Assembly (NCBI GenBank): GCA_005790605.1
Contig: SXUI01000033.1
Span: forward strand, 1-32,541
DNA length: 32,541 nt
Source: Planctomycetia bacterium
Lineage (GTDB): Bacteria; Planctomycetota; Phycisphaerae; Phycisphaerales; SM1A02
Direction of reading: 5' to 3'
Positions 7,786 through 15,912 of this stretch are shown here, piece by piece. The notes under the pieces are model-generated. The model had not been told where the DNA came from and did no database searches. It saw nothing but the letters and a program-made list of their open reading frames with translations. How positions within the stretch are numbered: the first letter of the stretch is position 1; each line of letters starts with the position of its first letter. The translations under genes and the position numbers were made by a program.

Positions 7786-9201
7786 TTAGAGGACGGCGTC
7801 AGAGTCCGCCGCGATCCGCTTGGGAAGTTGCCCGCTTGCCGCAAGCGGCATGAGGTCATCTTCGTAGAGCGCTGTCGCTGCGGAAATCTCGATGCGAGCG
7901 TCGACATCACCATTGGCGCGACGCGGAATCTGCGTCCCGTAGCGCTCGAGCCATGCGCCGTTCCGATTCGATTGCGTTTGGTGGCTTGAGCTTGGGCTGT
8001 CTTCGCCGCTCGAATTCTTGATTGGAGCAAACTCCTCCATGCGGCTCGTCTCAAGAAGCAGCGATTGCTTGGTCAGGACCAGCGCATCGAAGATGAAGGT
8101 CTCGAACTTGATTGCATTTGGTTCGCTCGGTTCGATCGTTGTCCCTGTCTTTTCGCAGTAGTAGGGAACCTTTTTCTTTGCGCGGTGAAACGGCAGCGCG
8201 AAATCGCCTTGCGTGAGTCGATCGACAAATGCAACGGAGATGGCGTGAATCGCCACACTGCCCGCCGCGAAGCGCAGCATCCCATCCGCGTCGGTTGCCT
8301 CTGCGAGCGAGCGAGGCAAATCGCTGTATTCGACGACGATCGTCTTTCCAGCGTGATGGCAGAACACGCCCACCTTCTCAGCCGCGTCTCGCTTGCGCAC
8401 CATCTTGCTGGACATTTCTCCGCTCGAATCACTCGCAGTCGCGTGCAGCCCAAGGAATGCTGGGTCAATGACTTTCACGAGCGGGTTGTCGACTTGGAAG
8501 TAACTGATCTGCTCGATGCCGCGAGCTTTCATGTCCTCCACTGCGCCGCTCGCCGCGAGTGCACGAAGGGATCCGCCATGTCCGTCTGGATTCAACGCGA
8601 GCGCGCAAGGTGACTCGAGAATGAGTTTGCCATCGAAAGTGATCGATGGCATCGTGCCCTGCGGAAACAGAAGCGTGTCTCGCGGGCTTCGCCCGAACCA
8701 ATTGTTGTCTTGAAAGAACGCGCGAGTCTCAGCGTCATTGATTGGACTCGTCATGATGTACCACGGGATCACGCGGCCGTATCGCTTCTCTGCTGCGGCA
8801 ATCTGCTCAGCAAACACGCGGAAGAGTGGCTTTCCTGTCACGACCGTCGCTGGGTAACTGCCCTTCGGACCGCGCCATCCTAAACGCGTGCCCTGACCGC
8901 CTGCCACCGTAAACGCAGCGACTCTCCCCGCGCGGAGCATCTCCTCGCCTGCCGCGCGAAAGGATGGCAGCGTTGGGTCGCCGATGGCGCGGAACTGCGC
9001 GGGTTGCGTCGAAGTGAAATCGACGTGCGCGGATTCCTCGGCCCGCGCGGTCAAGCGAGAGATCAACGCGAGATCGAGATCCGCAATCTGCGCGAGCAAT
9101 CCGGCGCGTTGCTTGGTTTGCAGCGATCCCCAGTGACGGAGCAAATGCGATTGCCCTGCGGCATCGAGTGACTGGCGGAGCGATTCATAACGATCTTGCA
9201 T
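7786..9201 (-). CDS. UDP-sugar pyrophosphorylase (UDPGP / UAP1-like family)
   Basis: A 471-residue cytoplasmic nucleotidyltransferase. The UTP-binding signature VAGGQGTRLG with the following PKG is at residues 99-114. GHGGS at about 210 and the YFQVDNPLVKV stretch match eukaryote-type UDP-N-acetylhexosamine pyrophosphorylases (AGX/UAP1). The family makes UDP-GlcNAc, UDP-GalNAc or UDP-glucose from UTP and the sugar 1-phosphate. Length fits UAP1 rather than the shorter bacterial GlmU or GalU. The exact sugar is not settled by the sequence. The start at 9201 has no good SD. It lies 45 bases after the phoU stop and may be on the same transcript. Confidence 0.85.
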   Translation of the reverse strand: MQDRYESLRQSLDAAGQSHLLRHWGSLQTKQRAGLLAQIADLDLALISRLTARAEESAHVDFTSTQPAQFRAIGDPTLPSFRAAGEEMLRAGRVAAFTVAGGQGTRLGWRGPKGSYPATVVTGKPLFRVFAEQIAAAEKRYGRVIPWYIMTSPINDAETRAFFQDNNWFGRSPRDTLLFPQGTMPSITFDGKLILESPCALALNPDGHGGSLRALAASGAVEDMKARGIEQISYFQVDNPLVKVIDPAFLGLHATASDSSGEMSSKMVRKRDAAEKVGVFCHHAGKTIVVEYSDLPRSLAEATDADGMLRFAAGSVAIHAISVAFVDRLTQGDFALPFHRAKKKVPYYCEKTGTTIEPSEPNAIKFETFIFDALVLTKQSLLLETSRMEEFAPIKNSSGEDSPSSSHQTQSNRNGAWLERYGTQIPRRANGDVDARIEISAATALYEDDLMPLAASGQLPKRIAADSDAVL

Positions 9202-9246
9202 GCGGGGCTCGGAGCAAGGGAAACTGGACGCGGGGAGATTGCGCCC

Positions 9247-9927
9247 TTACGGAGAAGGAGGAAGTGGTGCCGACCAACCTTCGGGACGATGTCGAACAAT
9301 GAGACCTGCTTGAAGGTAGATCACCTGCTCGCAGATGTTGGTCGCGTGATCGGCGATGCGCTCAATGGACTTGGTAATCCCGAGCAATCGAAACGCGAAT
9401 GCAATCGTGATGGTTCCGTCCTCGACATCGGCCTGTGCGGTTCGAAGAAGTTCGCTCTTGAATTGTGCGACGGTGTCGTCGAAAAGAAGGACTTGTTGCG
9501 CGAGATTGGCATTGCCGGTCGCGAGCGCACGATTCGCGTCTCGGAGCATGCCGATGACGCTGTTGGCCATGACGCGGAAGACAGCTGGGACACGCATGGA
9601 GGCGGGTTGGTCCTTCAATACATGTTCCGCGATCTCTACAGCGCAATCCGCGATGCGCTCAAGCTCGTTGTTCACTTTCACAATCGTGAGCACGGAGCGA
9701 ATACGGAATTCATCATTCATCCCGATGCCCAAGAGGGGAACCGACTTGCGCTCGATTTCAACATCAACGCGGTCGACATCCTCATCGCCAGCGATTACCG
9801 CTAAAGCCTTTTCGCGATCGCCATCGAAGTAGCTTTCAACCGCGCATAGTGTCAACGCGAGGACGCGTTCGCCTTGCTCATTGATGGACTGACGGAGGGC
9901 TTTGAGACTGTCATCGAAGGTAGGCAA
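9247..9927 (-). CDS. phoU: phosphate signalling/uptake regulator PhoU
   Basis: A 226-residue, almost all-helical protein with the two PhoU repeats. Each carries the metal-cluster motif: NNELERIAD near residue 80 and KSIERIADHA near 185. PhoU sits at the membrane with PhoR and the Pst transporter and turns off the phosphate-starvation response. Upstream ATG codons are far outside the family match and would overlap pdxJ. A TTG at 9927 gives a normal PhoU length and has a GAGG SD 8 bases upstream, so I chose it. No pst or phoR gene is next to it; it lies just before the pyrophosphorylase gene and is divergent from pdxJ. Confidence 0.88.
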   Translation of the reverse strand: MPTFDDSLKALRQSINEQGERVLALTLCAVESYFDGDREKALAVIAGDEDVDRVDVEIERKSVPLLGIGMNDEFRIRSVLTIVKVNNELERIADCAVEIAEHVLKDQPASMRVPAVFRVMANSVIGMLRDANRALATGNANLAQQVLLFDDTVAQFKSELLRTAQADVEDGTITIAFAFRLLGITKSIERIADHATNICEQVIYLQAGLIVRHRPEGWSAPLPPSP

Positions 9928-9952
9928 GGGGCGGTCCTCGTGGGGGGGTATG

Positions 9953-9958
9953 AGTATA
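9953..9958 (-). promoter_or_regulatory. candidate -10 box (TATACT) for phoU
   Basis: On the minus strand TATACT lies about 25 bases before the TTG start, leaving room for a short leader with the GAGG SD. No clear -35 is present. It sits in the 87-base divergent region shared with pdxJ. Confidence 0.35.
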
Positions 9959-10002
9959 CGCCTGCTTCGTACGCATGCGGCGAGTGCACTCTCAATGCTC
10001 GT

Positions 10003-10008
10003 TAGACT
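10003..10008 (+). promoter_or_regulatory. candidate -10 box (TAGACT) for pdxJ
   Basis: TAGACT ends 6 bases before the pdxJ ATG at 10015, and no usable SD lies between them. This is the same leaderless arrangement as at 2808, 12447 and 16732. Confidence 0.4.
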
Positions 10009-10014
10009 TGAGAA

Positions 10015-10794
10015 ATGCAGTTGGCAAGATCCAGCGAGGCCTCTTCGACAGTTCGCCTTTGCGTGAACATCGATCATGTCGCCACCATTCGTCAGGCGCG
10101 GAGGACGCACGAACCTGATCCGGTGGAGGCGGCAGTCGAAGCCGAAACTGGCGGCGCGGATGGCATCACGGTTCACTTGCGAGAAGATCGTCGACACATC
10201 CAAGATGCCGACCTTCCTCGATTGAAGAGCGCAGTCCGATCGAAGCTCAATCTTGAAATGGCGGCGACGGATGAGATGGTTCGAATCGCGATTGCATTGA
10301 AACCGCACATGGCGATGTTCGTTCCAGAAAATCGTCTTGAGGTGACGACCGAAGGCGGTCTCGATGTTGCGTCACAAGAGTCGCGGCTGCGTGAGCGAGT
10401 GCGCGAACTAGCCGACGCAGGGATCCCCGCGAGCGCTTTCATCGATGCGGACGAGCGGCAGATTGAGGCCGCCGCGCGCGCGGGTTTCGCGTACTGCGAA
10501 GTGCACACCGGTCCATACGCCCATGCCGCATACGCGCTGGCGACGGCGACGCAATGTCACGAAGCCAGTGCGCGAGCGACGGCGGAATTCGAGCGAGTCG
10601 TGCGTGCGGTCGCGTGCATCGGGCAGGCAGGAATGTTTGCGAACGCTGGACATGCACTGCACTACAACAATGTGCGCCCAATCGCCGCAATCGCAGGGTT
10701 GCAGGAGTTGCACATCGGTCATGCGATCGTGAGTCGGGCGGTGTTTGTGGGAATGCGCGAGGCGGTGTCGCGGATGAAGGCTGCGATGTGTTAG
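10015..10794 (+). CDS. pdxJ: pyridoxine 5'-phosphate synthase
   Basis: A 259-residue TIM-barrel enzyme with NIDHVATIRQAR at the first strand, GITVHLREDRRHI with the catalytic His, NLEMAATDEM, the FIDADERQI strand, EVHTGPYA and the phosphate-binding GHALHYNN. PdxJ joins 1-deoxyxylulose 5-phosphate and 3-amino-2-oxopropyl phosphate in the deoxyxylulose-dependent vitamin B6 route. Length is slightly above the usual 240 because of about 12 polar N-terminal residues. The ATG at 10015 has a -10-like box just upstream rather than an SD. It is followed by dapA 98 bases later in the same direction. Confidence 0.95.
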   Translation: MQLARSSEASSTVRLCVNIDHVATIRQARRTHEPDPVEAAVEAETGGADGITVHLREDRRHIQDADLPRLKSAVRSKLNLEMAATDEMVRIAIALKPHMAMFVPENRLEVTTEGGLDVASQESRLRERVRELADAGIPASAFIDADERQIEAAARAGFAYCEVHTGPYAHAAYALATATQCHEASARATAEFERVVRAVACIGQAGMFANAGHALHYNNVRPIAAIAGLQELHIGHAIVSRAVFVGMREAVSRMKAAMC

Positions 10795-10824
10795 AGCGCA
10801 GTGCGCGTCCGTCAAACGACAGGC

Positions 10825-10840
10825 CGACGAAATTTCGTCG
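10825..10840. promoter_or_regulatory. 16-bp perfect palindrome between pdxJ and dapA
   Basis: CGACGAAATTTCGTCG reads the same on both strands and is followed by a run of five A on the plus strand. It could be an operator for a dimeric repressor of dapA. As an RNA it folds into a short stem with little or no loop, and the A run would favour a terminator on the minus strand, where no gene needs one. No second copy was noticed in the window. Confidence 0.3.
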
Positions 10841-10880
10841 AAAAATAGAGGGATCGGTCGGGGTTGTCCCGTCCACCGGA

Positions 10881-10886
10881 TAGGAT
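10881..10886 (+). promoter_or_regulatory. candidate -10 box or SD (TAGGAT) for dapA
   Basis: TAGGAT ends 6 bases before the ATG at 10893 and fits the leaderless -10 pattern. The AGGA inside it is also at SD distance (7 bases), so the two readings cannot be told apart here. Confidence 0.35.
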
Positions 10887-10892
10887 CGCCAC

Positions 10893-11807
10893 ATGCTCAC
10901 TCTGCGAGGCTGCTACACCGCGATCGTCACGCCTTTTACCGCGAACGGCGCGAAGGTCGACTTCGATGTACTCGACGAGCAGATTGCGTTTCAGGCCGCG
11001 GGTGGGGTCTCTGGCATCGTGCCATGCGGAACGACTGGCGAGGCACCGACGCTTGAGTTCGAAGAACATCGCGCGGTTGTGGAGCGCGGCATCGAAGTTG
11101 GACATCGACATGGCCTCACGGTGATTGCCGGCGCGGGGTCGAACTGCACTGCACACGCGGTGAAGTACCAGAAGCTCGCGTTTGAACTTGGAGCCGACGC
11201 GGGACTGCAAGTCACGCCGTACTACAACAAGCCATCGCAAGAGGGCATTTACCGCCACTTTATGACGGTTGCGGACGCATGCGACTTACCGATCGTGCTC
11301 TACAACATCCCAGGTCGATGCGGCGTGCCGATTCTGCCTGAGACCGTTGCTCGACTCGCGCGGCACACCAACATTGTCGCGATCAAGGAGGCGACCGGAT
11401 CGATGGATTCGGCGACCGAGATTTTTCAGCGTTGCGGTCGCGAGTTCACGATCCTCTCAGGCGACGACTCACTCACGCTCCCGTTTGCGGCATGCGGAAG
11501 TTCGGGCGTTGTGAGTGTGGTGTCGAATCTGCTCCCCGCGCGAGTTCAAGGATTGTGCAACGCGTTTCTCGACGGAGATTTCGAGGGCGCAAAGTCGATT
11601 CACATGGAGCTCTTCCCCATCTCAAAGGGACTGCTATCAATCGATGTGAATCCAGTGCCTCTCAAGGCGGCGATGAAACTTCTCGGTCGTGATCGAGGCG
11701 TTGTTCGGCTTCCTCTCGCGGAAGCGTCGAAGGATGCGGTCGCCAAGATCTCCACACTCATGGCGGAGTTTGGACTCGGCCAGATCGCACGCGTGGCAGG
11801 GGCCTAA
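10893..11807 (+). CDS. dapA: 4-hydroxy-tetrahydrodipicolinate synthase
   Basis: A 304-residue TIM-barrel lyase of normal length. GTTGEAPTL holds the pyruvate-binding Thr-Thr, YYNKPSQEG the catalytic Tyr, and IKEATGS the Schiff-base Lys at residue 165. It condenses pyruvate with aspartate semialdehyde in the lysine and diaminopimelate pathway in the cytoplasm. Diaminopimelate is the peptidoglycan cross-linking residue in planctomycetes, so the gene fits a walled cell. It lies 98 bases after pdxJ and 2 bases before the NUDIX gene, which is probably co-translated. Confidence 0.95.
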   Translation: MLTLRGCYTAIVTPFTANGAKVDFDVLDEQIAFQAAGGVSGIVPCGTTGEAPTLEFEEHRAVVERGIEVGHRHGLTVIAGAGSNCTAHAVKYQKLAFELGADAGLQVTPYYNKPSQEGIYRHFMTVADACDLPIVLYNIPGRCGVPILPETVARLARHTNIVAIKEATGSMDSATEIFQRCGREFTILSGDDSLTLPFAACGSSGVVSVVSNLLPARVQGLCNAFLDGDFEGAKSIHMELFPISKGLLSIDVNPVPLKAAMKLLGRDRGVVRLPLAEASKDAVAKISTLMAEFGLGQIARVAGA

Positions 11808-11809
11808 GC

Positions 11810-12337
11810 GTGAGTGCTGCTCACGATGTCCGCGCGTTTCCCTATAAGGTCGCGGTGCTTTGTTACCTCTACGACACAGAGGGACGGCTGTTGCTCTTGC
11901 ATCGCAAGAAGCAACCGAACGCGGACCTCTACTCGCCCATCGGCGGAAAACTTGAAGTCTCCGAAGGCGAAGCGCCGCATGATTGCGCTGTTCGGGAGGT
12001 GTGGGAAGAAGCAGGCGTGCGCTTGGCGAAGCATGAGGTTCGCCTCATTGGGATGGTGAGCGAGGCCGCGTATCAGGGTGAGGAGCATTGGCTGATTTTC
12101 CTCTTCGAGGTCACTCGTCCGATCAAGCATGACGAGCTTACGCACACGGAATTCGAAGAGGGGAGGTTGGAGTGGCATCCAATCCCGGATGTGGAACGCC
12201 TTTCGATTCCTGACACCGACAAACGGATTCTCTGGCCCGCAGTGCAGAAGCATCGCGGCGGTTTCTTTGCGTTGCATATTGATTGCCGCGTCACTCCATG
12301 CGAAGCAATCATGCACGAGTCATGGACGCGGCAATAG
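11810..12337 (+). CDS. NUDIX hydrolase
   Basis: A 175-residue protein with the NUDIX box at about residues 44-69: GGKLE, then E, then REVWEEAG. The spacing between the first Gly and the middle Glu is 7 rather than the usual 5, a two-residue insertion in the loop; the catalytic REVWEE helix is intact. NUDIX enzymes cleave nucleoside diphosphates linked to another group; the substrate (8-oxo-dGTP-like or another) is not clear. The GTG at 11810 starts 2 bases after the dapA stop, with an AGGGG SD inside the dapA end, so the two genes look translationally linked. Confidence 0.85.
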   Translation: MSAAHDVRAFPYKVAVLCYLYDTEGRLLLLHRKKQPNADLYSPIGGKLEVSEGEAPHDCAVREVWEEAGVRLAKHEVRLIGMVSEAAYQGEEHWLIFLFEVTRPIKHDELTHTEFEEGRLEWHPIPDVERLSIPDTDKRILWPAVQKHRGGFFALHIDCRVTPCEAIMHESWTRQ

Positions 12338-12446
12338 GGTGCGCGCGACAGCATTTGGGGCGCGCGAACGAGCGAGATTGCGCCGGGCGCGCACGAGGGC
12401 GTAGCGTAATGAGCGAGATTTGCGCATTTCGTGGGGCGAATCCGAA

Positions 12447-12452
12447 TACGCT
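12447..12452 (+). promoter_or_regulatory. candidate -10 box (TACGCT) for the dus gene
   Basis: TACGCT ends 7 bases before the ATG at 12460 and no SD is visible. The 122-base gap upstream also holds an imperfect direct repeat of GAGCGAGATT (near 12370 and 12411), with no other gene signal. Confidence 0.35.
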
Positions 12453-12459
12453 GTAGCGC

Positions 12460-13602
12460 ATGTCCGTCGAGCTCGATGCAAGTGGAACTTCGAACTATGA
12501 AATCTCGCGAGAGGTTTCGGAGATCGCTCGATCGTGGCGTATCGACCCAAGGATTCCCGCAACGGTCCCGGGCTTTGATGCACCCTTTTTTCAGGCGGGG
12601 CTCGCGGGTTACTCGGATGGCGCGATGCGGCTTGTCGCGCGCCGACATGGTGCGCCGTTCTGCGTCACGGAGGCACTGCTCGATCGCACGCTGATCAATG
12701 GTGGTCGCGGTCGGCGGAAGGAAGATCCGGATCTTCTCGCAACCGAGTGCGGGATGGGCGAGATTGAGGACAACATCGCCGCGGGGCTTGACGATCATCC
12801 GATCGCGGGGCAAATCATGGGAACACTGCCCGCGGAAATGGCGCGTGCGGCAGAGTTGCTCGTTGCCATGAAGTATGACGTTGTCGATGTCAACCTCGCC
12901 TGCCCAGTGAAGAAAGTGAAGAAGAGCAATCGCGGAGGGCACTTTCTTGCTGTGCCTGACGATGCGATCGCAGTCTTGCGCGCGGTGCGTGAGGCAGTGC
13001 CCACGACTATTCCGTGCACCGTGAAGCTTCGCAGAAGTTTCGATGACACTCCCGAGATGGAAGAAGCGTTTGAGAGGATCTTTGACGCGACCTATGAACT
13101 TGGTTACGCATGGGCTGTCGTGCACTGCCGAACGGTGCAGCAGAAGTACCTCGGCGCGGCGAAGTGGGAATTCTTGCGCGATCTCGTTGCGCGCCGCAGC
13201 GACCGAGTGATCTTCGGTTCGGGCGACATTTGGAGCGTCGACGATATCTTTCGTATGCATGCGTATACGGGCGTGCACGGCGTATCTGTCGCGCGCGGGT
13301 GCATCGGTAATCCCTGGATCTTTCGGCAAGCTCGACAGCTCATGGCAGGAGCGCTTGCGACGACTCCTACGCTCGAAGAACAACGATTGGCGCTGCTCGA
13401 TCACTTTGAACTTGCCCACAAGCTGCACGGCGAATCGGTTGCGGGTCGGCGGATGCGAAAGTTCGGCATCAAGTTCTCCCGCCACCATCCTCAGAGCGAC
13501 GCCGTGAAGGCCGCGTTCGTTCGCTGCGATACAACGAGGGACTGGGAGCAGGTGTTGCGCGAGTATTACGCTTCCTCTGGCGTCGCATCGAGCGGGGACT
13601 GA
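12460..13602 (+). CDS. dus: tRNA-dihydrouridine synthase
   Basis: A 380-residue flavoprotein. The FMN-binding TIM barrel begins with FDAPFFQAGLAG, the catalytic cysteine is Cys148 in the DVNLACPVKKV motif, the C(T)VKLR strand follows at about 188, and FGSGDI binds the FMN phosphate. Dus enzymes reduce uridine to dihydrouridine in the tRNA D-loop. The barrel and the C-terminal helical domain (about 300-375) are both present. There is an N-terminal extension of about 40 residues compared with DusB/DusA types, and I cannot assign the subtype. It is convergent with the FG-GAP gene across 268 bases. Confidence 0.88.
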   Translation: MSVELDASGTSNYEISREVSEIARSWRIDPRIPATVPGFDAPFFQAGLAGYSDGAMRLVARRHGAPFCVTEALLDRTLINGGRGRRKEDPDLLATECGMGEIEDNIAAGLDDHPIAGQIMGTLPAEMARAAELLVAMKYDVVDVNLACPVKKVKKSNRGGHFLAVPDDAIAVLRAVREAVPTTIPCTVKLRRSFDDTPEMEEAFERIFDATYELGYAWAVVHCRTVQQKYLGAAKWEFLRDLVARRSDRVIFGSGDIWSVDDIFRMHAYTGVHGVSVARGCIGNPWIFRQARQLMAGALATTPTLEEQRLALLDHFELAHKLHGESVAGRRMRKFGIKFSRHHPQSDAVKAAFVRCDTTRDWEQVLREYYASSGVASSGD

Positions 13603-13650
13603 GCCTGCGAGAGGGCGGCGTACTGATGCGAACCTGCCGCGTGCAGAGCG

Positions 13651-13902
13651 TCAAGCAGGGATATGCATGCGGATTCCTGCGCCATCGCGCTGCGCTGGTC
13701 GTCTAGAGTGAACACGCGCGAAACTGAAGGCGACTCGTGATCGAGGTGGCTGGATGAACTTGGAGACGAGTTGCCGCCGTTCGTCAGTCACCACACCGCG
13801 TCTCTTCTGCATGCTGCGGATGTAGGTGTATCGAGCTGGATAGCGCTGCTCGTACGACGGAGCGGCGGGATCACGGAGCCGCCTCTGTTCGGTGTTCCTC
13901 AT
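13651..13902 (-). CDS. doubtful small basic ORF downstream of the FG-GAP gene
   Basis: This 83-residue frame fills most of the otherwise empty stretch 13603-13870 and overlaps the end of the FG-GAP gene in another frame. It is strongly basic, with an RYTYIRSMQKRRG segment. I recognise no domain. A second minus-strand frame at 13566-13715 (GTG start, 49 residues) competes for the same bases, and codon use does not clearly favour either. Both may be chance frames; the region also lacks an obvious terminator for the two convergent genes. Confidence 0.15.
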   Translation of the reverse strand: MRNTEQRRLRDPAAPSYEQRYPARYTYIRSMQKRRGVVTDERRQLVSKFIQPPRSRVAFSFARVHSRRPAQRDGAGIRMHIPA

Positions 13903-15445
13903 CACGACTCGATGAACTTGGCGCTTCGGCGTGAGCAATGAGTGGTGGCTCAGTCGAGAACAGATGGACCGATCCGCGTGTATGTCCACTTTCTTCATCA
14001 TGAAACCGACCAACAACCGCACAGTGATCCATGAGCGCTGAAGCGCTGCCGAGAAGAAACATCTCGCCCGCTTCAGCAGCGCGTAGCCGAGCGACTGGAA
14101 GAAACGGATCTTCTGCACCACGCCGTGCAAAGAGCCACGCAGCTCCGCTTGATTGACCCGCATCATTCGCGCCTGGCGCGCCGATAAGAAGTTGGCCTCG
14201 CGAGAGCGCAACTGACAACCCGAAGGAGCTACTCGCTCCACCATCAGGCGCGGTCAGGCTGACGGGCGAGCCGATCGCCGCATCTGACAGTGCATACGCG
14301 AAGACCGCACCAACCGCGGAGTTTCTTCCGGGTTCACTCATAGAGTCCGTGTACCCCGGCGCTCCCACGACAAGCGTGCTTCCCTCGAGTGCGAGTGCGC
14401 TGCCGAATGCTGCGAACTCGGCAATGCGCGGCGGTCGCAGGGTTGTATGGAGTTTCCAACCACCCGTAAGCGCGCGGTGATACACGCTTACCTCGCCGAC
14501 AGTCATCGCGATGGCAGTGCCACCGTCATCCGCGAGTGCATCGACCCCTGGGGCGCCAATGGCGATCCACTCCTCGTTCGCGCAGACCGCGCGACCAAAC
14601 CACGCGCTCGCTTCCGGCGCCTCGCGATCAAGCGTGGCGCTCGCATACCACGCACCGCTCTGCGGACTTCGCGAGAAGATGTAGGCATGTCCAGCATCGT
14701 AGATCTGCGTTGAGTGAAATGACCCATCGATGTCGGATTGCACGAGCACAGTGTCACCGCGAGGCGCGCCGATGACGATGCAGTTTCCATTCGCTGCGAT
14801 GGCGTGACCAAATGCCTCCCCGGGTTCTGGGCGTGGCGAAAAGAGCACGGATGCTGCGTCAAGTCGCGCTTCATTGAGTTGGAACATTCGTACGCAGCCC
14901 GCATCGGGCAGAAGCTCGTCCGATGTATCACAACCTACGAGCAACTCCGGCGAAGGCGTTTCGCCAAATCGGATCACGAGCGCAGCGGCGAATCGATCTC
15001 CACCCACTGGGGAGTCGCTTCGCGCGATCTCCGCGGCCGTGACGCTCCCGTGCGCGTTACGCTCGACGGAGTAAAGGTGCACGGACCCCGACGCGTTGCC
15101 GTCGTCGTGATCCATGGGTGCACCAACCGCTAACCAGCGCGCCGAAGTTGAGAGCGATGCTCCGAATCTCGGTTCGTACGAAGTCGTGGCGGGAGCGAGA
15201 ACGAGCTCGCCGTAGTCAATCGCAAGTGTGGTTCGCTCACGATTCATGAGCGGCGCGCAATGCGGCGATGAAACTCCCGCGATCGCCAGGTTTGATCCGA
15301 GCAGCGAGCAGATCCAGGCGCATCCGAAGGCACTCAGATACCGGTGCGGTGGTGGTTCGCCCTGCGGAGCCGGAACAACGCTCGTGTCCGTGCGTCGCGG
15401 TAGCAGCAAATCTTGCCTGCTGCGAGCGTGTTTGGCATGCGTCAT
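13871..15445 (-). CDS. secreted FG-GAP repeat beta-propeller protein
   Basis: A 524-residue protein with six clear FG-GAP-type blade cores, each an FG start and a VGAP-like end: near residues 94, 212, 283, 347, 408 and, weaker, 465. A degenerate blade lies around 150-175. Together these fit a seven-bladed propeller of the integrin-alpha type. A hydrophobic segment at about 37-57 ending in AIAG looks like a late signal peptide. The ATG at 15445 has a GGAAGAG SD 6 bases upstream; an upstream ATG at 15469 lacks one. The C-terminus is polar with no visible anchor. The likely setting is extracellular or surface binding, but no partner can be named. Confidence 0.75.
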   Translation of the reverse strand: MTHAKHARSRQDLLLPRRTDTSVVPAPQGEPPPHRYLSAFGCAWICSLLGSNLAIAGVSSPHCAPLMNRERTTLAIDYGELVLAPATTSYEPRFGASLSTSARWLAVGAPMDHDDGNASGSVHLYSVERNAHGSVTAAEIARSDSPVGGDRFAAALVIRFGETPSPELLVGCDTSDELLPDAGCVRMFQLNEARLDAASVLFSPRPEPGEAFGHAIAANGNCIVIGAPRGDTVLVQSDIDGSFHSTQIYDAGHAYIFSRSPQSGAWYASATLDREAPEASAWFGRAVCANEEWIAIGAPGVDALADDGGTAIAMTVGEVSVYHRALTGGWKLHTTLRPPRIAEFAAFGSALALEGSTLVVGAPGYTDSMSEPGRNSAVGAVFAYALSDAAIGSPVSLTAPDGGASSSFGLSVALSRGQLLIGAPGANDAGQSSGAAWLFARRGAEDPFLPVARLRAAEAGEMFLLGSASALMDHCAVVGRFHDEESGHTRGSVHLFSTEPPLIAHAEAPSSSSRDEEHRTEAAP

Positions 15446-15899
15446 GTGTTGTCTCTTCCAGTCATGCATAGATCCGCCTTTGTTTGCATCCCACTCTGAT
15501 TTTCGATCTCATCGAGTTGCTCCTCGCCCGGCAACCGCCGTTCTTACGCGCGCGCCTCTGCTGCATTGCTGCATTGCTGCGTGCGGCCCACACGCGCCAC
15601 GTCTGCGTATGTCCTTCACCCGTCCTGTCGAGCAGGCCATCGCTTGAGAGTCTCTCCACAGCACCGCCGCCGCATGTTTCCGTTTCCGCCTGCGCTACAT
15701 CACGAACGCCCGCCTTGCGTGTGATCACACTCGTACCAACCATTCGTCGCTTAATGCGCAGCCGATCCGCGCACATCCCGACCTGCAGGTTTTACTCTGT
15801 GATCTGAGGAACTCAGCGAGATCGTTCCTTTTTTCGGCGCGGAATTTTGAGTGCACGGCGCCGAGCGCTTCGGGTACTCGCGCGGCAACCTGTGCTCGA
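15446..15899. other. intergenic stretch without a convincing gene
   Basis: About 450 bases separate the divergent FG-GAP and dienelactone hydrolase genes. Short open frames occur on both strands but show no domain, no SD and unbalanced composition (Ser/Arg/Cys-rich). A CTGCATTG unit is repeated twice in tandem near 15558-15582. Apart from the FG-GAP SD at 15452-15459 and the -10-like box at 15900, no regulatory signal is recognised. Confidence 0.6.
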
Positions 15900-15905
15900 T
15901 ACACT
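15900..15905 (+). promoter_or_regulatory. candidate -10 box (TACACT) for the dienelactone hydrolase gene
   Basis: TACACT ends 7 bases before the ATG at 15913. There is no SD. The same hexamer occurs in the same kind of place before the PDZ gene and rnr. Confidence 0.4.
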
Positions 15906-15912
15906 TGCTTCG

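Noticed and set aside
15558-15582. Short tandem repeat CTGCATTG
   Set aside because: There are only two units in a low-information stretch; nothing supports a function.
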